NCBI RefSeq assembly: GCF_020711195.1
Contig: NZ_JAJFAT010000002.1
Coordinates: 171,123-235,122, forward strand
Reading direction: 5' to 3'
Length of the DNA: 64,000 nt
Source of the DNA: Halanaerobium polyolivorans
GTDB lineage: Bacteria; Bacillota; Halanaerobiia; Halanaerobiales; Halanaerobiaceae
Positions 43,339 through 53,186 of the stretch are shown here, in pieces (position 1 is the stretch's first letter; each line of letters begins with the position of its first letter). Below the pieces are notes generated by a model. It made no database searches, was not told the DNA's origin, and was given only the letters and a program-made list of their open reading frames with translations. Position numbers and translations under genes: made by a program.

Positions 43339-44037
43339 ATGGAGGGCCCAGATAAGGGATTTACCATCAAAGAATTACCTGTTGAAGAGAGGCCAAGGGA
43401 AAAAGTATTAAAAAAAGGCAGCAGTTATTTATCTAATGCTGAATTGTTGGCTTTGATAATTAGAACTGGAAATAGAAATAGAACTGCAGTAGAGTTATCT
43501 CAGGATTTATTGAACTATTTTGGAGGACTTAGAGGAATCTTAGACTTAAGCTCTGAAGAACTGCAGGAAGTTAAAGGAATAGGTATTGCTAAATCTGCTC
43601 AAATTATTGCAGTTATTGAGCTGGCAAAAAGAATTGCTTCAATTAAAAATTATAAAAAGGATTTGGTTAGCAACCCTGCTCAAGCTGCAGAACTTTTAAC
43701 ATCAGAGATGAGGTTTTTAAAACAGGAAGTTTTAAGAACTATTTTATTAGATGTTAAAAATAGGGTGATTGCTGTACCCGAAATTTCTAAAGGTGGGCTT
43801 AGCAGTTCAATAGTTCACCCTAGGGAAGTTTTTAAAGAAGCAATTAGAAGAAGTAGTGCTGCAGTTATTCTAGTTCATAATCACCCCAGTGGTGATCCCA
43901 AACCAAGTGCTGATGATATAAATATTACTAAAAAACTGCAAAAAGCTGGGGAGATCATTGGAATTAAAGTAATTGATCATATTATTATAGCTGGTGACAA
44001 GTTTTTAAGTTTTAAAGAAGAAAATTTGATTAAATAA
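43339..44037 (+). CDS. radC: RadC-like JAB/MPN domain protein
   Basis: A 232-residue RadC homologue: N-terminal helix-hairpin-helix region GIKG-like (LRGILDLSSEELQEVKGIG) and a JAMM metalloprotease motif VHNHPSGDPKPSADD. The family is conserved but its role in DNA repair is disputed. ATG 43339 follows AAAGGAG; TTG 43336 is adjacent and less likely. It is followed 35 bases later by mreB. Confidence 0.94.
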   Translation: MEGPDKGFTIKELPVEERPREKVLKKGSSYLSNAELLALIIRTGNRNRTAVELSQDLLNYFGGLRGILDLSSEELQEVKGIGIAKSAQIIAVIELAKRIASIKNYKKDLVSNPAQAAELLTSEMRFLKQEVLRTILLDVKNRVIAVPEISKGGLSSSIVHPREVFKEAIRRSSAAVILVHNHPSGDPKPSADDINITKKLQKAGEIIGIKVIDHIIIAGDKFLSFKEENLIK

Positions 44038-44072
44038 GATAGATGTTATTATTCGAAAGGGGTATTTATTAA

Positions 44073-45113
44073 ATGGTTTTTAAATTTCTTAGTGCACCGT
44101 TTTCAAGAGATATGGGTGTTGATTTAGGAACAGCTAATACACTCGTTTATATTAAGGATAAAGGAATTTTAATTCGAGAACCTTCTGTTGTAGCTTTAAA
44201 AAAGGACAAAAACGAGGTGCTGGCAGTTGGTAATGAAGCAAAAAGAATGATTGGTAGAACACCAGGAAATATCATTGCTGTTAGACCTATGAAAGATGGT
44301 GTTATAGCAGATTTTGATGTTACCGAAAGTATGCTGCGTTATTTTATAACCAAAGCTCATAAAAGAAGTAGGATGGTCAGGCCAAGAATTATAATTTGTG
44401 TTCCCTCAGGAGTCACTGAGGTAGAAAAAAGAGCGGTTATAGATGCTGCAATTCATGCTGGAGCTAGAGAGGCATATTTAATTGAAGAGCCTATGGCTGC
44501 TGCAATTGGAGCCGGATTACCTGTTCATGAGCCTACTGGTAACATGATTGTAGACATTGGAGGTGGAACTACTGAGGTAGCAGTGATTTCTTTAGGAGGG
44601 ATTGTTACAAGCCGTTCTATCCGTATTGGTGGTGATGATATGGATACTGCAATTGTCCAATATGTGAAAAGAACATATAATTTAATGATTGGGGAAAGAA
44701 CAGCCGAAGAAATTAAGATCGATATTGGTTCAGCTTTTTGTGATAATCCAGAAGGAGTTAAAGAAATTAGAGGTAGAGATTTAGTTAGTGGTTTACCAAA
44801 AACTATAGAAATTACAGCTGGTGAGATTCAAAATGCTCTTAAAGAACCAGTTTTAAATATTATTGACTCAGTAAAAATGACCTTAGAAAAGACTCCACCT
44901 GAACTTGCTTCAGATGTGATGGATAGAGGAATTATTTTAACAGGAGGGGGAGCTCTACTTAAAGGGCTTGATACACTTTTAAGAAATGAAACTCAAATGC
45001 CCATTCATATAGCTGATAATCCTCTAGACTGTGTTGCAAAAGGAACAGGAATTGCTTTAGAAGAAATAGATGAATTGAAAAAAATACTAATTACAAACAA
45101 AAAATTAACATAA
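44073..45113 (+). CDS. mreB: Rod-shape determining actin homologue MreB
   Basis: A 346-residue bacterial actin. Phosphate 1 loop [15 protein letters not shown], the connect and phosphate 2 region [19 protein letters not shown], and the adenosine motif [15 protein letters not shown] are all present. It polymerises under the membrane and guides cell-wall elongation with MreC, MreD, PBP2 and RodA, all encoded downstream. ATG 44073 follows GAAAGGGG. Confidence 0.97.
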   Translation: MVFKFLSAPFSRDMGVDLGTANTLVYIKDKGILIREPSVVALKKDKNEVLAVGNEAKRMIGRTPGNIIAVRPMKDGVIADFDVTESMLRYFITKAHKRSRMVRPRIIICVPSGVTEVEKRAVIDAAIHAGAREAYLIEEPMAAAIGAGLPVHEPTGNMIVDIGGGTTEVAVISLGGIVTSRSIRIGGDDMDTAIVQYVKRTYNLMIGERTAEEIKIDIGSAFCDNPEGVKEIRGRDLVSGLPKTIEITAGEIQNALKEPVLNIIDSVKMTLEKTPPELASDVMDRGIILTGGGALLKGLDTLLRNETQMPIHIADNPLDCVAKGTGIALEEIDELKKILITNKKLT

Positions 45114-45125
45114 GGGGGGAGCCTG

Positions 45126-45956
45126 TTGTATAAATTTGACAGGAACTCTTTAATAATTGTCGCTCTCTTATTAATATTAATTTTAACTTTGTTATTTGTC
45201 TTTATAAATGATATTGAAATTCCTTTTGTAAATTGGTTTGGTGATATAATATATAATTTATTAACACCTATTTTAAATTTATTTAATAATATTATCAGTA
45301 GAATCCAGAACTTTTTTAATATATTATTTTCTATTAATGAGATTCAGGAAGAAATAACTTTCTTAAGACAGCAAAACCAAATTTTAGAAAGACAGATAAT
45401 GTTTTTGAGCAATTATGATCGTGAAAATAAGAGGCTGCGAGAACTCCTTAATTTTAAAGAAAAAGTTGAGTATGATATGATAGGAGCAGAAGTAATTGCT
45501 AACTCTCCTTCTGTTTTTGAACAGCTAATAACCATCAATAGAGGCAGAAGAGATGGCCTGGAAGAGAGAATGCCAGTAATCACTTATAATGGATTTTTAG
45601 TTGGCAGGATAGATCATGTAGGCAGCAGCTCTGCTCAGGTCAGATTAATTACTGATAATCAATTTGTAGTTGGTGGTGTAGTGGCAAGAAGTGATTCTCG
45701 AGAAATAGGTTTAGTTAGAGGCTCAGGTAGAAGAGATAAAAATAATACAATGGATAATATTGCCTGGGATGCAGATATAGAAATCGGAGATGTTATTTTG
45801 ACTTCAGGTTTATCAAATAATTTTCCTGAAGGACTTAAAATTGGTCAAATAATTAATTTAGAAACTGATAATTATGGTTTATCTCAAAAAGCAGAATTAG
45901 AGCTTGATATTTATTCTGTAACTATTGAAGAAGTTATGGTCATTAAAAACTTTTAA
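45126..45956 (+). CDS. mreC: Rod-shape determining protein MreC
   Basis: A 276-residue protein: N-terminal membrane helix (LIIVALLLILILTLLFVFI), a coiled-coil segment (EEITFLRQQNQILERQIMFL, about 73-110) and two beta-barrel halves with the MreC signature RGRRDGLEERMPVI and GFLVGRIDHVG. Links MreB filaments to periplasmic wall enzymes. TTG 45126 follows GGGGGGAG. Confidence 0.92.
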   Translation: MYKFDRNSLIIVALLLILILTLLFVFINDIEIPFVNWFGDIIYNLLTPILNLFNNIISRIQNFFNILFSINEIQEEITFLRQQNQILERQIMFLSNYDRENKRLRELLNFKEKVEYDMIGAEVIANSPSVFEQLITINRGRRDGLEERMPVITYNGFLVGRIDHVGSSSAQVRLITDNQFVVGGVVARSDSREIGLVRGSGRRDKNNTMDNIAWDADIEIGDVILTSGLSNNFPEGLKIGQIINLETDNYGLSQKAELELDIYSVTIEEVMVIKNF

Positions 45957-45988
45957 GCTAATCAATAAAATTAACTGGAGAGATTAAA

Positions 45989-46486
45989 TTGAAAATTTAT
46001 TTTAAAAATCTTATCATTATGGTTTTACTTTTAATCTGCCAGTTATCATTAGGAGTAATTTTCCCTAATTTATATTTGGTGCCTGATTTTATTTTGATTT
46101 TTATAGTATTAAAAGCAATTTTTAATGGCTCAAAACAAGCTATGATTTATGGTTTTTCCGGAGGCATATTACAGGATGCTTTTTTAGGCACATTTATCGG
46201 TATCTTTACTCCGGTAAAAACTGCAGTTGCTTTTCTTTCAGGACTACTTTCAGGCAGGTTTTTTCCAGAGAATCTTTTAATCCCTCCTTTAGGTGTTTTC
46301 CTGGCAACAATAGTTCATCAATTTTTATATATCTTGTTGAAAGAAAATTATTTATTTAATATTAATATTTTAGTAGTATTTAGAGAATTGATCTTACCGA
46401 TGGCTGCTTTAAATGCTCTATTGACTTTTGCTTTTTATTTACTATATATTTTTTTAGGAAGGCGGAATATTAATTGGATAGACTAA
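45989..46486 (+). CDS. mreD: Rod-shape determining protein MreD
   Basis: A 165-residue polytopic membrane protein with about five helices; PNLYLVPDFILIFIVLKA and YGFSGGILQDAFLG match the MreD family. TTG 45989 follows GGAGAG. Its end overlaps the next gene by 13 bases. Confidence 0.88.
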   Translation: MKIYFKNLIIMVLLLICQLSLGVIFPNLYLVPDFILIFIVLKAIFNGSKQAMIYGFSGGILQDAFLGTFIGIFTPVKTAVAFLSGLLSGRFFPENLLIPPLGVFLATIVHQFLYILLKENYLFNINILVVFRELILPMAALNALLTFAFYLLYIFLGRRNINWID

Positions 46487-48321
46487 AAATACTAAGAATT
46501 ATAATTTTAGTTATATTTATTATTTTAATTTCTAGAGCAGCTTATCTACAGATAATTAATGGAGATTATTTTTTCAGATTGTCTGAAGGAAACAGAATTT
46601 CAGTACGTCCAATTAATGCTCCCAGAGGAAAAATTATAGATAGTCAGGGTAAAGTGATCGTCTCTAATCGTTTAACTTATAATCTATATTTAATGAGGAA
46701 CGAAATTCCACCGGGAGAATCTTCAGAAGAAATTTTAGCAGAACTTTCAGAGATTAGTGGTATAGATTATCAAAGATTAATCAATAATTATCAAAATACT
46801 GATGTAAAAAGTGTTATTGAGCCAATTCTTTTGGCCAGACATCTTTCCAAAGAAGAGATGGTTGTAATAGTAGAGAATAATGATTTGCTTCCAGGTATTA
46901 TTGTTCAGGAAGCATCATTAAGAGATTATATTTATCCAGAAAATATGGTCCATACTACAGGCTATATTGGAGAAATAAACCGCAATGAATTAATATCTTT
47001 TAATGAATTAGGATATAATTATAGAGCTGGAGATTTTGTTGGTAAAAGTGGTTTAGAAAGACAATATGAATTTTATCTAGCTGGTCAAGAAGGAGCAGAA
47101 CAAATAGAGGTAGATAATCGGGGCCAAAAAAAGCAGACTCTTGGCATTAGAAAGCCTATTGCCGGCAATGATTTAACTTTAAATATAGATTTTGAGCTGC
47201 AGCTTTCTCTTGAAGAAATATTAAAAGAAAATTTTGACCGCTTGCGGTTGGAAGCTGAAGATGATGAAGAAAGAATCAAACCAACTGCAGCTGCTGCTAT
47301 TGTAATGGACGTAAATAGTGGAGCTATACTGGCCAGCAGCAGTATTCCCAATTATGATTTAAATTTATTTGCAAAAGGTATTTCTAGTAGTGACTATCAA
47401 AAACTTTCAAATGATCCTTTAAGACCAATGCTTGATAGGACAGTTATGTCAGATTATCCTACTGGATCAATTTTTAAATTAATTACCGGAGCTGCTGCAA
47501 TGGAAGAGCTCGGAGTAAGAGCTGATAGCAGTTTTTATGATTCCTCAGGCAGATTTTATATACCTAATTGGTCTCGACCTTTTAGAAACTGGCTTGATAG
47601 GGGAGAAGGCCAACTTGACTTTGTTAAGGCTATGGCTCGTTCAAATAATATAGTTTTTTATGAGTTAGGTCATGAACTTTACAAAGAATATAGGGGTGAT
47701 AAATTAGCAGAATATGCCCGAAAATTTGGTTTGGATCAAAAAACAGGTATTGATCTGCCATCAGAAAGATCGGGCTTAGTACCCGATGATCAGTGGAAAA
47801 GAGAAACATTCAATGAACCTTGGTATCCAGGGGATGCTGTTAATCTTTCTATTGGACAGAGTAATTTGCTAACTACACCTATGCAAATTGCACAGTTGTT
47901 TTCTGTTTTTGCAAATGAAGGAATTTTGTATAAACCACAATTAGCTGATAAAATAACTTCTCCAGAAGGTGAAGTGGTTCTAGATATTGAGCCATATATA
48001 AAGGCAGATCTGCGTTCTGAAATAAATGATTCAACTTTTGCAGCCCTTAATCAAGGCCTTTATGATGTTGTAAATAAAAGTTATGGAACTGCTTCTCATC
48101 ATTTTTTGAACTTTCCAATTGAAGTAGCAGGAAAAACCGGAACAGCTCAAACTTCAAGAGCCTTAACAAATCATGCCTGGTTTGGAGCTTTTGCTCCTTA
48201 TGAAGATCCTCAAATTTCTGTAGTTGTTTTATTAGAAAATGGAGGCTCGAGTTCTTTTTCAGTTCCGATTGCCAGAGATATTATAGCAAATTATTTTGGG
48301 GTTGATGAAGAAGATGAGTGA
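46474..48321 (+). CDS. mrdA: Penicillin-binding protein 2 (elongation transpeptidase)
   Basis: A 615-residue class B PBP cross-linking peptidoglycan in elongation. N-terminal membrane helix (ILRIIILVIFIILISRAAYL), dimerisation domain with NRISVRPINAPRGKIID and GKSGLERQYE, then the transpeptidase: SxxK in YPTGSIFKLI (Ser332, Lys335), SNN motif in ARSNNIVFYELG, and KTGT in AGKTGTAQT (Lys554). TTG 46474 follows AGGCGGA inside mreD. It pairs with RodA encoded at 50164. Confidence 0.94.
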   Translation: MDRLKILRIIILVIFIILISRAAYLQIINGDYFFRLSEGNRISVRPINAPRGKIIDSQGKVIVSNRLTYNLYLMRNEIPPGESSEEILAELSEISGIDYQRLINNYQNTDVKSVIEPILLARHLSKEEMVVIVENNDLLPGIIVQEASLRDYIYPENMVHTTGYIGEINRNELISFNELGYNYRAGDFVGKSGLERQYEFYLAGQEGAEQIEVDNRGQKKQTLGIRKPIAGNDLTLNIDFELQLSLEEILKENFDRLRLEAEDDEERIKPTAAAAIVMDVNSGAILASSSIPNYDLNLFAKGISSSDYQKLSNDPLRPMLDRTVMSDYPTGSIFKLITGAAAMEELGVRADSSFYDSSGRFYIPNWSRPFRNWLDRGEGQLDFVKAMARSNNIVFYELGHELYKEYRGDKLAEYARKFGLDQKTGIDLPSERSGLVPDDQWKRETFNEPWYPGDAVNLSIGQSNLLTTPMQIAQLFSVFANEGILYKPQLADKITSPEGEVVLDIEPYIKADLRSEINDSTFAALNQGLYDVVNKSYGTASHHFLNFPIEVAGKTGTAQTSRALTNHAWFGAFAPYEDPQISVVVLLENGGSSSFSVPIARDIIANYFGVDEEDE

Positions 48322-48430
48322 AAATAGATAAAACTAAAGCTAAAAAAGATTAAAGTTAAAATTGATGAAGGTATTTTAGTTATATTAAAGAATATAAATA
48401 ACTAAGTGCATATAATTGAGGAGAGATTTT

Positions 48431-49036
48431 ATGAGTTCAGTTTTTTCTTTTCAGGCAGTATCAGATGGAATAGTTATGAATTTTCGCAGTGGTAGTACCT
48501 TTGGTAGTATAAAAGAAGCTGTTAGCTTACATGCTTCTCAAGCTTCAGATTTTTTTAATGGAGTTAATTTATACCTAAATCTAAGTGGTTTAGAGCTGGC
48601 TTTTGAACAATTACAGTCATTAATGGAAATTGTGCAAAATTACAATAGGGTAAATAAAATTTACTTTACAGCTAAAGAAATTAAAAGCGAAAACAAAGAA
48701 ACTGTTCCAAAATCTGAAGCAGTAATTATTAATAGAACATTGCGTTCTGGTCAGATGGTAAAAAATCAGGCCAATGTTGTAATCGTTGGTGATGTTAATC
48801 CTGGTGCTGAAGTAATTGCTGGTGGTGATATTATAGTTTTTGGCCGTTTAAGGGGTGTTGTTCATGCAGGGGCTGGAGGCAATGAGGCTGCTCAAGTAGC
48901 TGCTTTAAGATTAGATCCAACTCAACTGAGAATAGCTTCTTTTATTGCTAGATCACCAGACGATAATCATAGTTCAGACTTAGATCCGGAAAGAGCATTT
49001 ATAAAGAATGATAGTATAATGGTAGAAAAGATTTAA
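48431..49036 (+). CDS. minC: Septum site-determining protein MinC
   Basis: A 201-residue inhibitor of FtsZ assembly. N-terminal domain to about residue 95, then the beta-helix C-terminal domain with VIINRTLRSGQMVKNQ, VVIVGDVNPGAEVIAGGDII, FGRLRGVVHAGAGG and LDPTQLRIASFIAR. ATG 48431 follows GAGGAG; TTG 48416 overlaps that site. Starts about 110 bases after mrdA and precedes minD. Confidence 0.93.
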   Translation: MSSVFSFQAVSDGIVMNFRSGSTFGSIKEAVSLHASQASDFFNGVNLYLNLSGLELAFEQLQSLMEIVQNYNRVNKIYFTAKEIKSENKETVPKSEAVIINRTLRSGQMVKNQANVVIVGDVNPGAEVIAGGDIIVFGRLRGVVHAGAGGNEAAQVAALRLDPTQLRIASFIARSPDDNHSSDLDPERAFIKNDSIMVEKI

Positions 49037-49059
49037 TTATAAATCAGGGGGGATATAAT

Positions 49060-49854
49060 TTGGCAGGCAAAACAATTGTTGTCACTTCAGGAAAAGGTGG
49101 AGTAGGTAAAACAACATCTTCTGCAAATATTGGTACAGCACTTGCTATGAATGGTAAAAAGGTTTGTTTAATAGATGCTGATATTGGGTTGAGAAATTTA
49201 GATGTTGTGATGGGATTAGAAAATAGGATTGTTTATGATATTGTTGATGTAGTAGAAAATAATTGTCGTTTAGAACAGGCTATGATTCGTGATAAAAGAT
49301 ATGATGGTCTTTACTTATTACCAGCAGCCCAAACCAGGGATAAAACTTCTGTAACCCCATTTCAGATGAAAGAATTACTAGATAATTTAAAAGAAGAAAT
49401 GGATTATGTAATAGTTGATTCACCAGCTGGGATTGAGCAGGGATTTAAAAATGCAATATCTGGTGCTGATAGAGCAATAATTGTCACAACTCCAGAAATT
49501 TCTGCTGTTAGAGATGCAGATAGAATTATTGGCCTTTTAGAAGCTGAAGGTCTGCGAGATCCAGAAGTAATAATTAATAGGATCAGAGCAGATATGGTTG
49601 ATAGAGGTGATATGATGGGTATAGACGATATGATTGAAATTTTAGCTATTGATCTACTGGGAATAGTTCCAGAAGATGAAGGTATTGTAGTTTCGACAAA
49701 TAAAGGTGAACCTATTGCAATAAATCAAAAAGCAAAAGCTGGATTGGCATATAGAAACATTGCTAAAAGAATAATGGGAGAAGATTTACCAATAATGAAA
49801 TTAGAAAAAGAAGGTTTTCTTTCTAAATTTAAGAAATTAGTTGGCTTATCTTAA
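49060..49854 (+). CDS. minD: Septum site-determining ATPase MinD
   Basis: A 264-residue membrane-associated ATPase. Deviant Walker A GKGGVGKTTSSANIG (residues about 9-23), the DADIGLRNLD switch, DYVIVDSPAGIEQGF (Walker B), and the C-terminal amphipathic membrane-targeting helix LSKFKKLVGLS. TTG 49060 follows GGGGGG. minE follows in the same reading frame after the stop, with 18 bases between. Confidence 0.96.
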   Translation: MAGKTIVVTSGKGGVGKTTSSANIGTALAMNGKKVCLIDADIGLRNLDVVMGLENRIVYDIVDVVENNCRLEQAMIRDKRYDGLYLLPAAQTRDKTSVTPFQMKELLDNLKEEMDYVIVDSPAGIEQGFKNAISGADRAIIVTTPEISAVRDADRIIGLLEAEGLRDPEVIINRIRADMVDRGDMMGIDDMIEILAIDLLGIVPEDEGIVVSTNKGEPIAINQKAKAGLAYRNIAKRIMGEDLPIMKLEKEGFLSKFKKLVGLS

Positions 49855-49872
49855 TTTAAGGGGGGAGTAAAA

Positions 49873-50133
49873 ATCGATATTCTAAAATGGCTCGGCTTAA
49901 AAAGTGATAAAGACAAATCAAGTAAAAATGTTGCTAAGGAAAGACTTCAATTTGTACTTGTTCAGGATAGAATAAAGTTAACTCCAGATGAAATGGATGC
50001 AATGAGAGAAGAATTAATCGGAGTATTAAGCAAATATATCGATGTAGATTCTCAAAAAATAGAAATGGATGTAAAACGAGAAGATGAAATGACAGCTTTA
50101 GTAGCTAATTTTCCCCTTAAAGGTTCAAAATAA
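49873..50133 (+). CDS. minE: Cell division topological specificity factor MinE, apparent ATC start
   Basis: An 86-codon open frame encoding MinE, which displaces MinD from the membrane to position the septum. It reads (M)DILKWLGLK, a membrane-binding N-terminal helix, then SKNVAKERLQFVLVQDR (the MinD-binding/AKERLQ signature) and a C-terminal topological domain, ELIGVLSKYIDVDSQKIEM through VANFPL. There is no ATG, GTG or TTG in frame between the minD stop and this region; the first codon placed correctly is ATC 49873, five bases after GGAG in a run AAGGGGGGAG. The first in-frame ATG (50 or so bases past the signature) would remove the MinD-binding half. Rare ATC initiation, perhaps to hold MinE at a set ratio to MinD, is the simplest reading. 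Confidence 0.88.
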   Translation: MDILKWLGLKSDKDKSSKNVAKERLQFVLVQDRIKLTPDEMDAMREELIGVLSKYIDVDSQKIEMDVKREDEMTALVANFPLKGSK

Positions 50134-50163
50134 GGGATTAATTTAATAATTTTAAGGAGCTTT

Positions 50164-51306
50164 ATGATGTCTTGGAAGAAAAAATTTCTACATTATTTAA
50201 ATTTTAATGTACCTTTGACTGTTTTTTTATTGATTATAATAGGTTTTTTATCAATTAGTTCTGCTGTAGAAATTAATCAAGTTGATTCCAATGCTCTTGT
50301 GTTTTTGCAAAGGCAGGCAGTCTCAGTTGTATTGGGGCTGCTAGTGGTTTTTATACTACAGGCTTATGATTACAGAATTTTTAAAGAGTATGCAGCAGTA
50401 ATTTATCTGCTGATGATTGGTCTCTTAAGTTTTACCCTCTTAATGGGTAGAACAGTTGCTGGTGGGAAAAGATGGATCAGCATTGGACCAATTAACTTTC
50501 AGCCCGCTGAATTGGCAAAAATAATGTTAATTTTAGTTTTGGCTACTGTAATTGATAATAATTCAGATGATATGGGTTATCTTAAAGGAATGTTTTGGCC
50601 TTCAATAATAGCCTTTATACCATTTGTATTAGTTGTGCTCCAGAATGATTTGGGGACTGCACTGGTATTATTTTTTATTTATCTAGTGATGCTCTTTGCA
50701 GGTGGAGGTAATATAAAGTATATGGCCCTAGTGTTTGGCAGTGGTTTTTTAATTATTGTCCTCATTATCAGTGCTCATGTAATGCTCGACACACCTTTAC
50801 CATTTTTACAAGAATATCAGTTAAATAGACTAATAGTATTTATCAATCCAGATATTGATCCTTTCGGTAGTGGCTATAATATTATACAGTCAAAAATTGC
50901 CTTAGGTTCAGGTCGTTTAACTGGTAAAGGACTTTTTGCAGGAACTCAAAATCAACTTAATTTTTTGCCAGAAAAACATACAGATTTCATATTTTCTGTT
51001 ATTGGAGAAGAATTTGGTTTTATGGGTTCAGCTCTTGTAATTCTTTTATTTTTGTTTTTGCTCTGGCAATTTTTGAAAATTGCTGAAGAAGCAAGGGATA
51101 GATATGGTTATCTGGTGGTTATTGGAATCACGGCTATGTTCTTATTCCATGTTCTAGAAAATATCGGTATGACAATGGGGATAATGCCGATAACTGGAAT
51201 TCCACTCCCTTTTATTAGTTATGGAGGTACATTTATGATGACTTCTTTAACTGCGGTTGGTATAATAATAAATATAAATTTAAGACAAAACAAGTTAATG
51301 TTTTAA
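50164..51306 (+). CDS. rodA: Rod-shape peptidoglycan polymerase RodA
   Basis: A 380-residue SEDS-family glycosyltransferase with about ten membrane helices. SEDS motifs are seen: SIGPINFQPAELAKIMLILV, the conserved Asp in VLQNDLGTALVLF, LPEKHTDFIFSVIGEEFGF and LPFISYGGTFMMTS. It polymerises glycan with PBP2 during elongation. ATG 50164 and ATG 50167 follow AAGGAG. It ends the mre-mrdA-min-rodA cluster. Confidence 0.95.
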   Translation: MMSWKKKFLHYLNFNVPLTVFLLIIIGFLSISSAVEINQVDSNALVFLQRQAVSVVLGLLVVFILQAYDYRIFKEYAAVIYLLMIGLLSFTLLMGRTVAGGKRWISIGPINFQPAELAKIMLILVLATVIDNNSDDMGYLKGMFWPSIIAFIPFVLVVLQNDLGTALVLFFIYLVMLFAGGGNIKYMALVFGSGFLIIVLIISAHVMLDTPLPFLQEYQLNRLIVFINPDIDPFGSGYNIIQSKIALGSGRLTGKGLFAGTQNQLNFLPEKHTDFIFSVIGEEFGFMGSALVILLFLFLLWQFLKIAEEARDRYGYLVVIGITAMFLFHVLENIGMTMGIMPITGIPLPFISYGGTFMMTSLTAVGIIININLRQNKLMF

Positions 51307-51322
51307 TAGATGAGGTGGTTTT

Positions 51323-53185
51323 TTGCAGTACAAAAAGAAAATAATGGAAAATTTATATAAGGTTTCAAGTCCAGAAAGGTATATAGGTAATGAGTGGAAT
51401 ACTATTAATAAAAAGTGGCAGGCTGATAAAATGAAAATTGCTCTTGCCTTTCCTGATGTTTATGAAATTGGGATGTCCCATCTTGGACTTAAAATCTTAT
51501 ATCATTTAATTAACAAAGAAGAAAATATGCTGGCAGAGAGGGTTTATGCTCCCTGGCAGGATATGGAAGATTTAATGAGAAAAAAAGAGATTCCACTTTA
51601 CACTCTGGAATCATATCATGAAATAAAAGATTTTGATATTTTAGCTTTTACACTTCAGTATGAAATGAGCTATAGCAATATCTTAAATATGCTTGATTTA
51701 AGTGGGATGAATATTTATTCTGAAAAAAGAAGTGAAAAAGATCCCCTTGTAATTGCAGGTGGGGCAACTGTATTTAATCCTGAACCTATTGCAGATTTTA
51801 TTGACCTCTTTTTTATTGGAGAAGCAGAGAGTTTTATTATAACTTTATTTAACAAATATCAGCAATTAAAAAATCAAGACCTGCCTAAAAAGGAGATTTT
51901 GTTTGAGCTGAGTAAAGTTGATGGGGTATATGTCCCCTCATTATATAGTGAAAGTTATGCTGATAAGGGAGAAATTGCAGCTTTGCATGTCCAAGCTGGA
52001 GTTAAAGCAAAAAGCAAAAAACAACTTGTGCAAAATTTAGATCAAGCCTTTTATCCTACTGATTTTATTGTTCCTTATCGTGATACTGTTCATGAGAGAG
52101 TTGTTTTAGAGATTTCACGAGGTTGTACTAGAAGCTGTCGTTTTTGTGCAGCTGGAATGACATATCGTCCAAGCAGAGAAAGAAGTATTGACAGATTAAT
52201 GGAAATAGCTGAAAAGGCATTAAAATCTACCGGTTATGATGAGATTTCATTGACTTCTTTAAGTGCAATGGATTATACGAAAATTGAGGAATTATTAAAA
52301 AGAATGACTGCTAAGTTTAGCCAGCATAAAATCAGTATCTCTTTATCCTCGCTTAGAGTAGATGAGTTTTCTGTTGAACTGGCAAATGAAGTCCAAAAAG
52401 TTAGAAAAACTGGCTTAACCTTTGCTCCAGAAGCAGGAACCCAGCGTTTACGAGATGTAATTAATAAAAATATTAATGAAGAAGATCTTTACAAGGCTGC
52501 TCGTTCTGCCTTTGAAAATGGTTGGTCAAGAATCAAACTATATTTTATGATAGGTTTACCAACTGAAACAATGGATGATTTAGCTGGAATTGTGGAATTA
52601 GCGAAAAAAGTTAGAGATATTGGCAAAGAAGTCCGAAAAAAGAGCAAAAAAAGGATGAGGAATATCCAAATATCAGTTAGTGTTTCTACTTTTGTTCCTA
52701 AAACTTTTACTCCTTTTCAGTGGGTTAAGATGGATGATATTGAGACAATAATTAAAAAACATGATTATTTAAGAGATAATTTAAGAGGACATGGTCTTAG
52801 TTTTAGCTGGAATGATCCAGAACTATCAAGGCTAGAAGGTGTAATTGCAAGAGGTGATAGAAGACTTTCAAAAGTTATTGCTAGTGCCTGGGAAAAGGGA
52901 AGTCGTTTTGAAGGCTGGAATGAATGTTTTGAGGCGAGAATATGGGGCGAAGCTTTTAGAGAAAATCAAATTGATCCAGCAGAATATTTAAGAGAAAGAA
53001 AAACTTCAGAAATTTTTTCTTGGGATAAAATTGATATAGGTGTTTCAAAAGAATTTTTATTAAAAGAGTATAAAAAATCTCAAGCTGGGGATTTAACCGC
53101 TGATTGTCGTTTTGAAGAATGTACTAGTTGTGCAATCTGTGCTAATTTTGGAGTCGATCTAGAACTGGTGGGTGGTCAAAAATAA
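51323..53185 (+). CDS. Radical SAM protein with B12-binding-like N-terminal domain (TIGR03960-like)
   Basis: A 620-residue protein. N-terminal B12-binding-like region (KIALAFPDVYEIGMSHLGLK), radical SAM cluster CTRSCRFCAAGMTYRP (Cys at about 268, 272, 275) with the usual barrel motifs (FAPEAGTQRLRD, RIKLYFMIGLPTET), and a C-terminal extension ending in CTSCAICANFG. It is regularly found next to a TIGR03936-type partner and rng in Firmicutes, as here; the reaction is unknown, with RNA or ribosome modification a suggestion from context. TTG 51323 follows GAGGTGG. Confidence 0.85.
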   Translation: MQYKKKIMENLYKVSSPERYIGNEWNTINKKWQADKMKIALAFPDVYEIGMSHLGLKILYHLINKEENMLAERVYAPWQDMEDLMRKKEIPLYTLESYHEIKDFDILAFTLQYEMSYSNILNMLDLSGMNIYSEKRSEKDPLVIAGGATVFNPEPIADFIDLFFIGEAESFIITLFNKYQQLKNQDLPKKEILFELSKVDGVYVPSLYSESYADKGEIAALHVQAGVKAKSKKQLVQNLDQAFYPTDFIVPYRDTVHERVVLEISRGCTRSCRFCAAGMTYRPSRERSIDRLMEIAEKALKSTGYDEISLTSLSAMDYTKIEELLKRMTAKFSQHKISISLSSLRVDEFSVELANEVQKVRKTGLTFAPEAGTQRLRDVINKNINEEDLYKAARSAFENGWSRIKLYFMIGLPTETMDDLAGIVELAKKVRDIGKEVRKKSKKRMRNIQISVSVSTFVPKTFTPFQWVKMDDIETIIKKHDYLRDNLRGHGLSFSWNDPELSRLEGVIARGDRRLSKVIASAWEKGSRFEGWNECFEARIWGEAFRENQIDPAEYLRERKTSEIFSWDKIDIGVSKEFLLKEYKKSQAGDLTADCRFEECTSCAICANFGVDLELVGGQK

Positions 53186-53186
53186 A

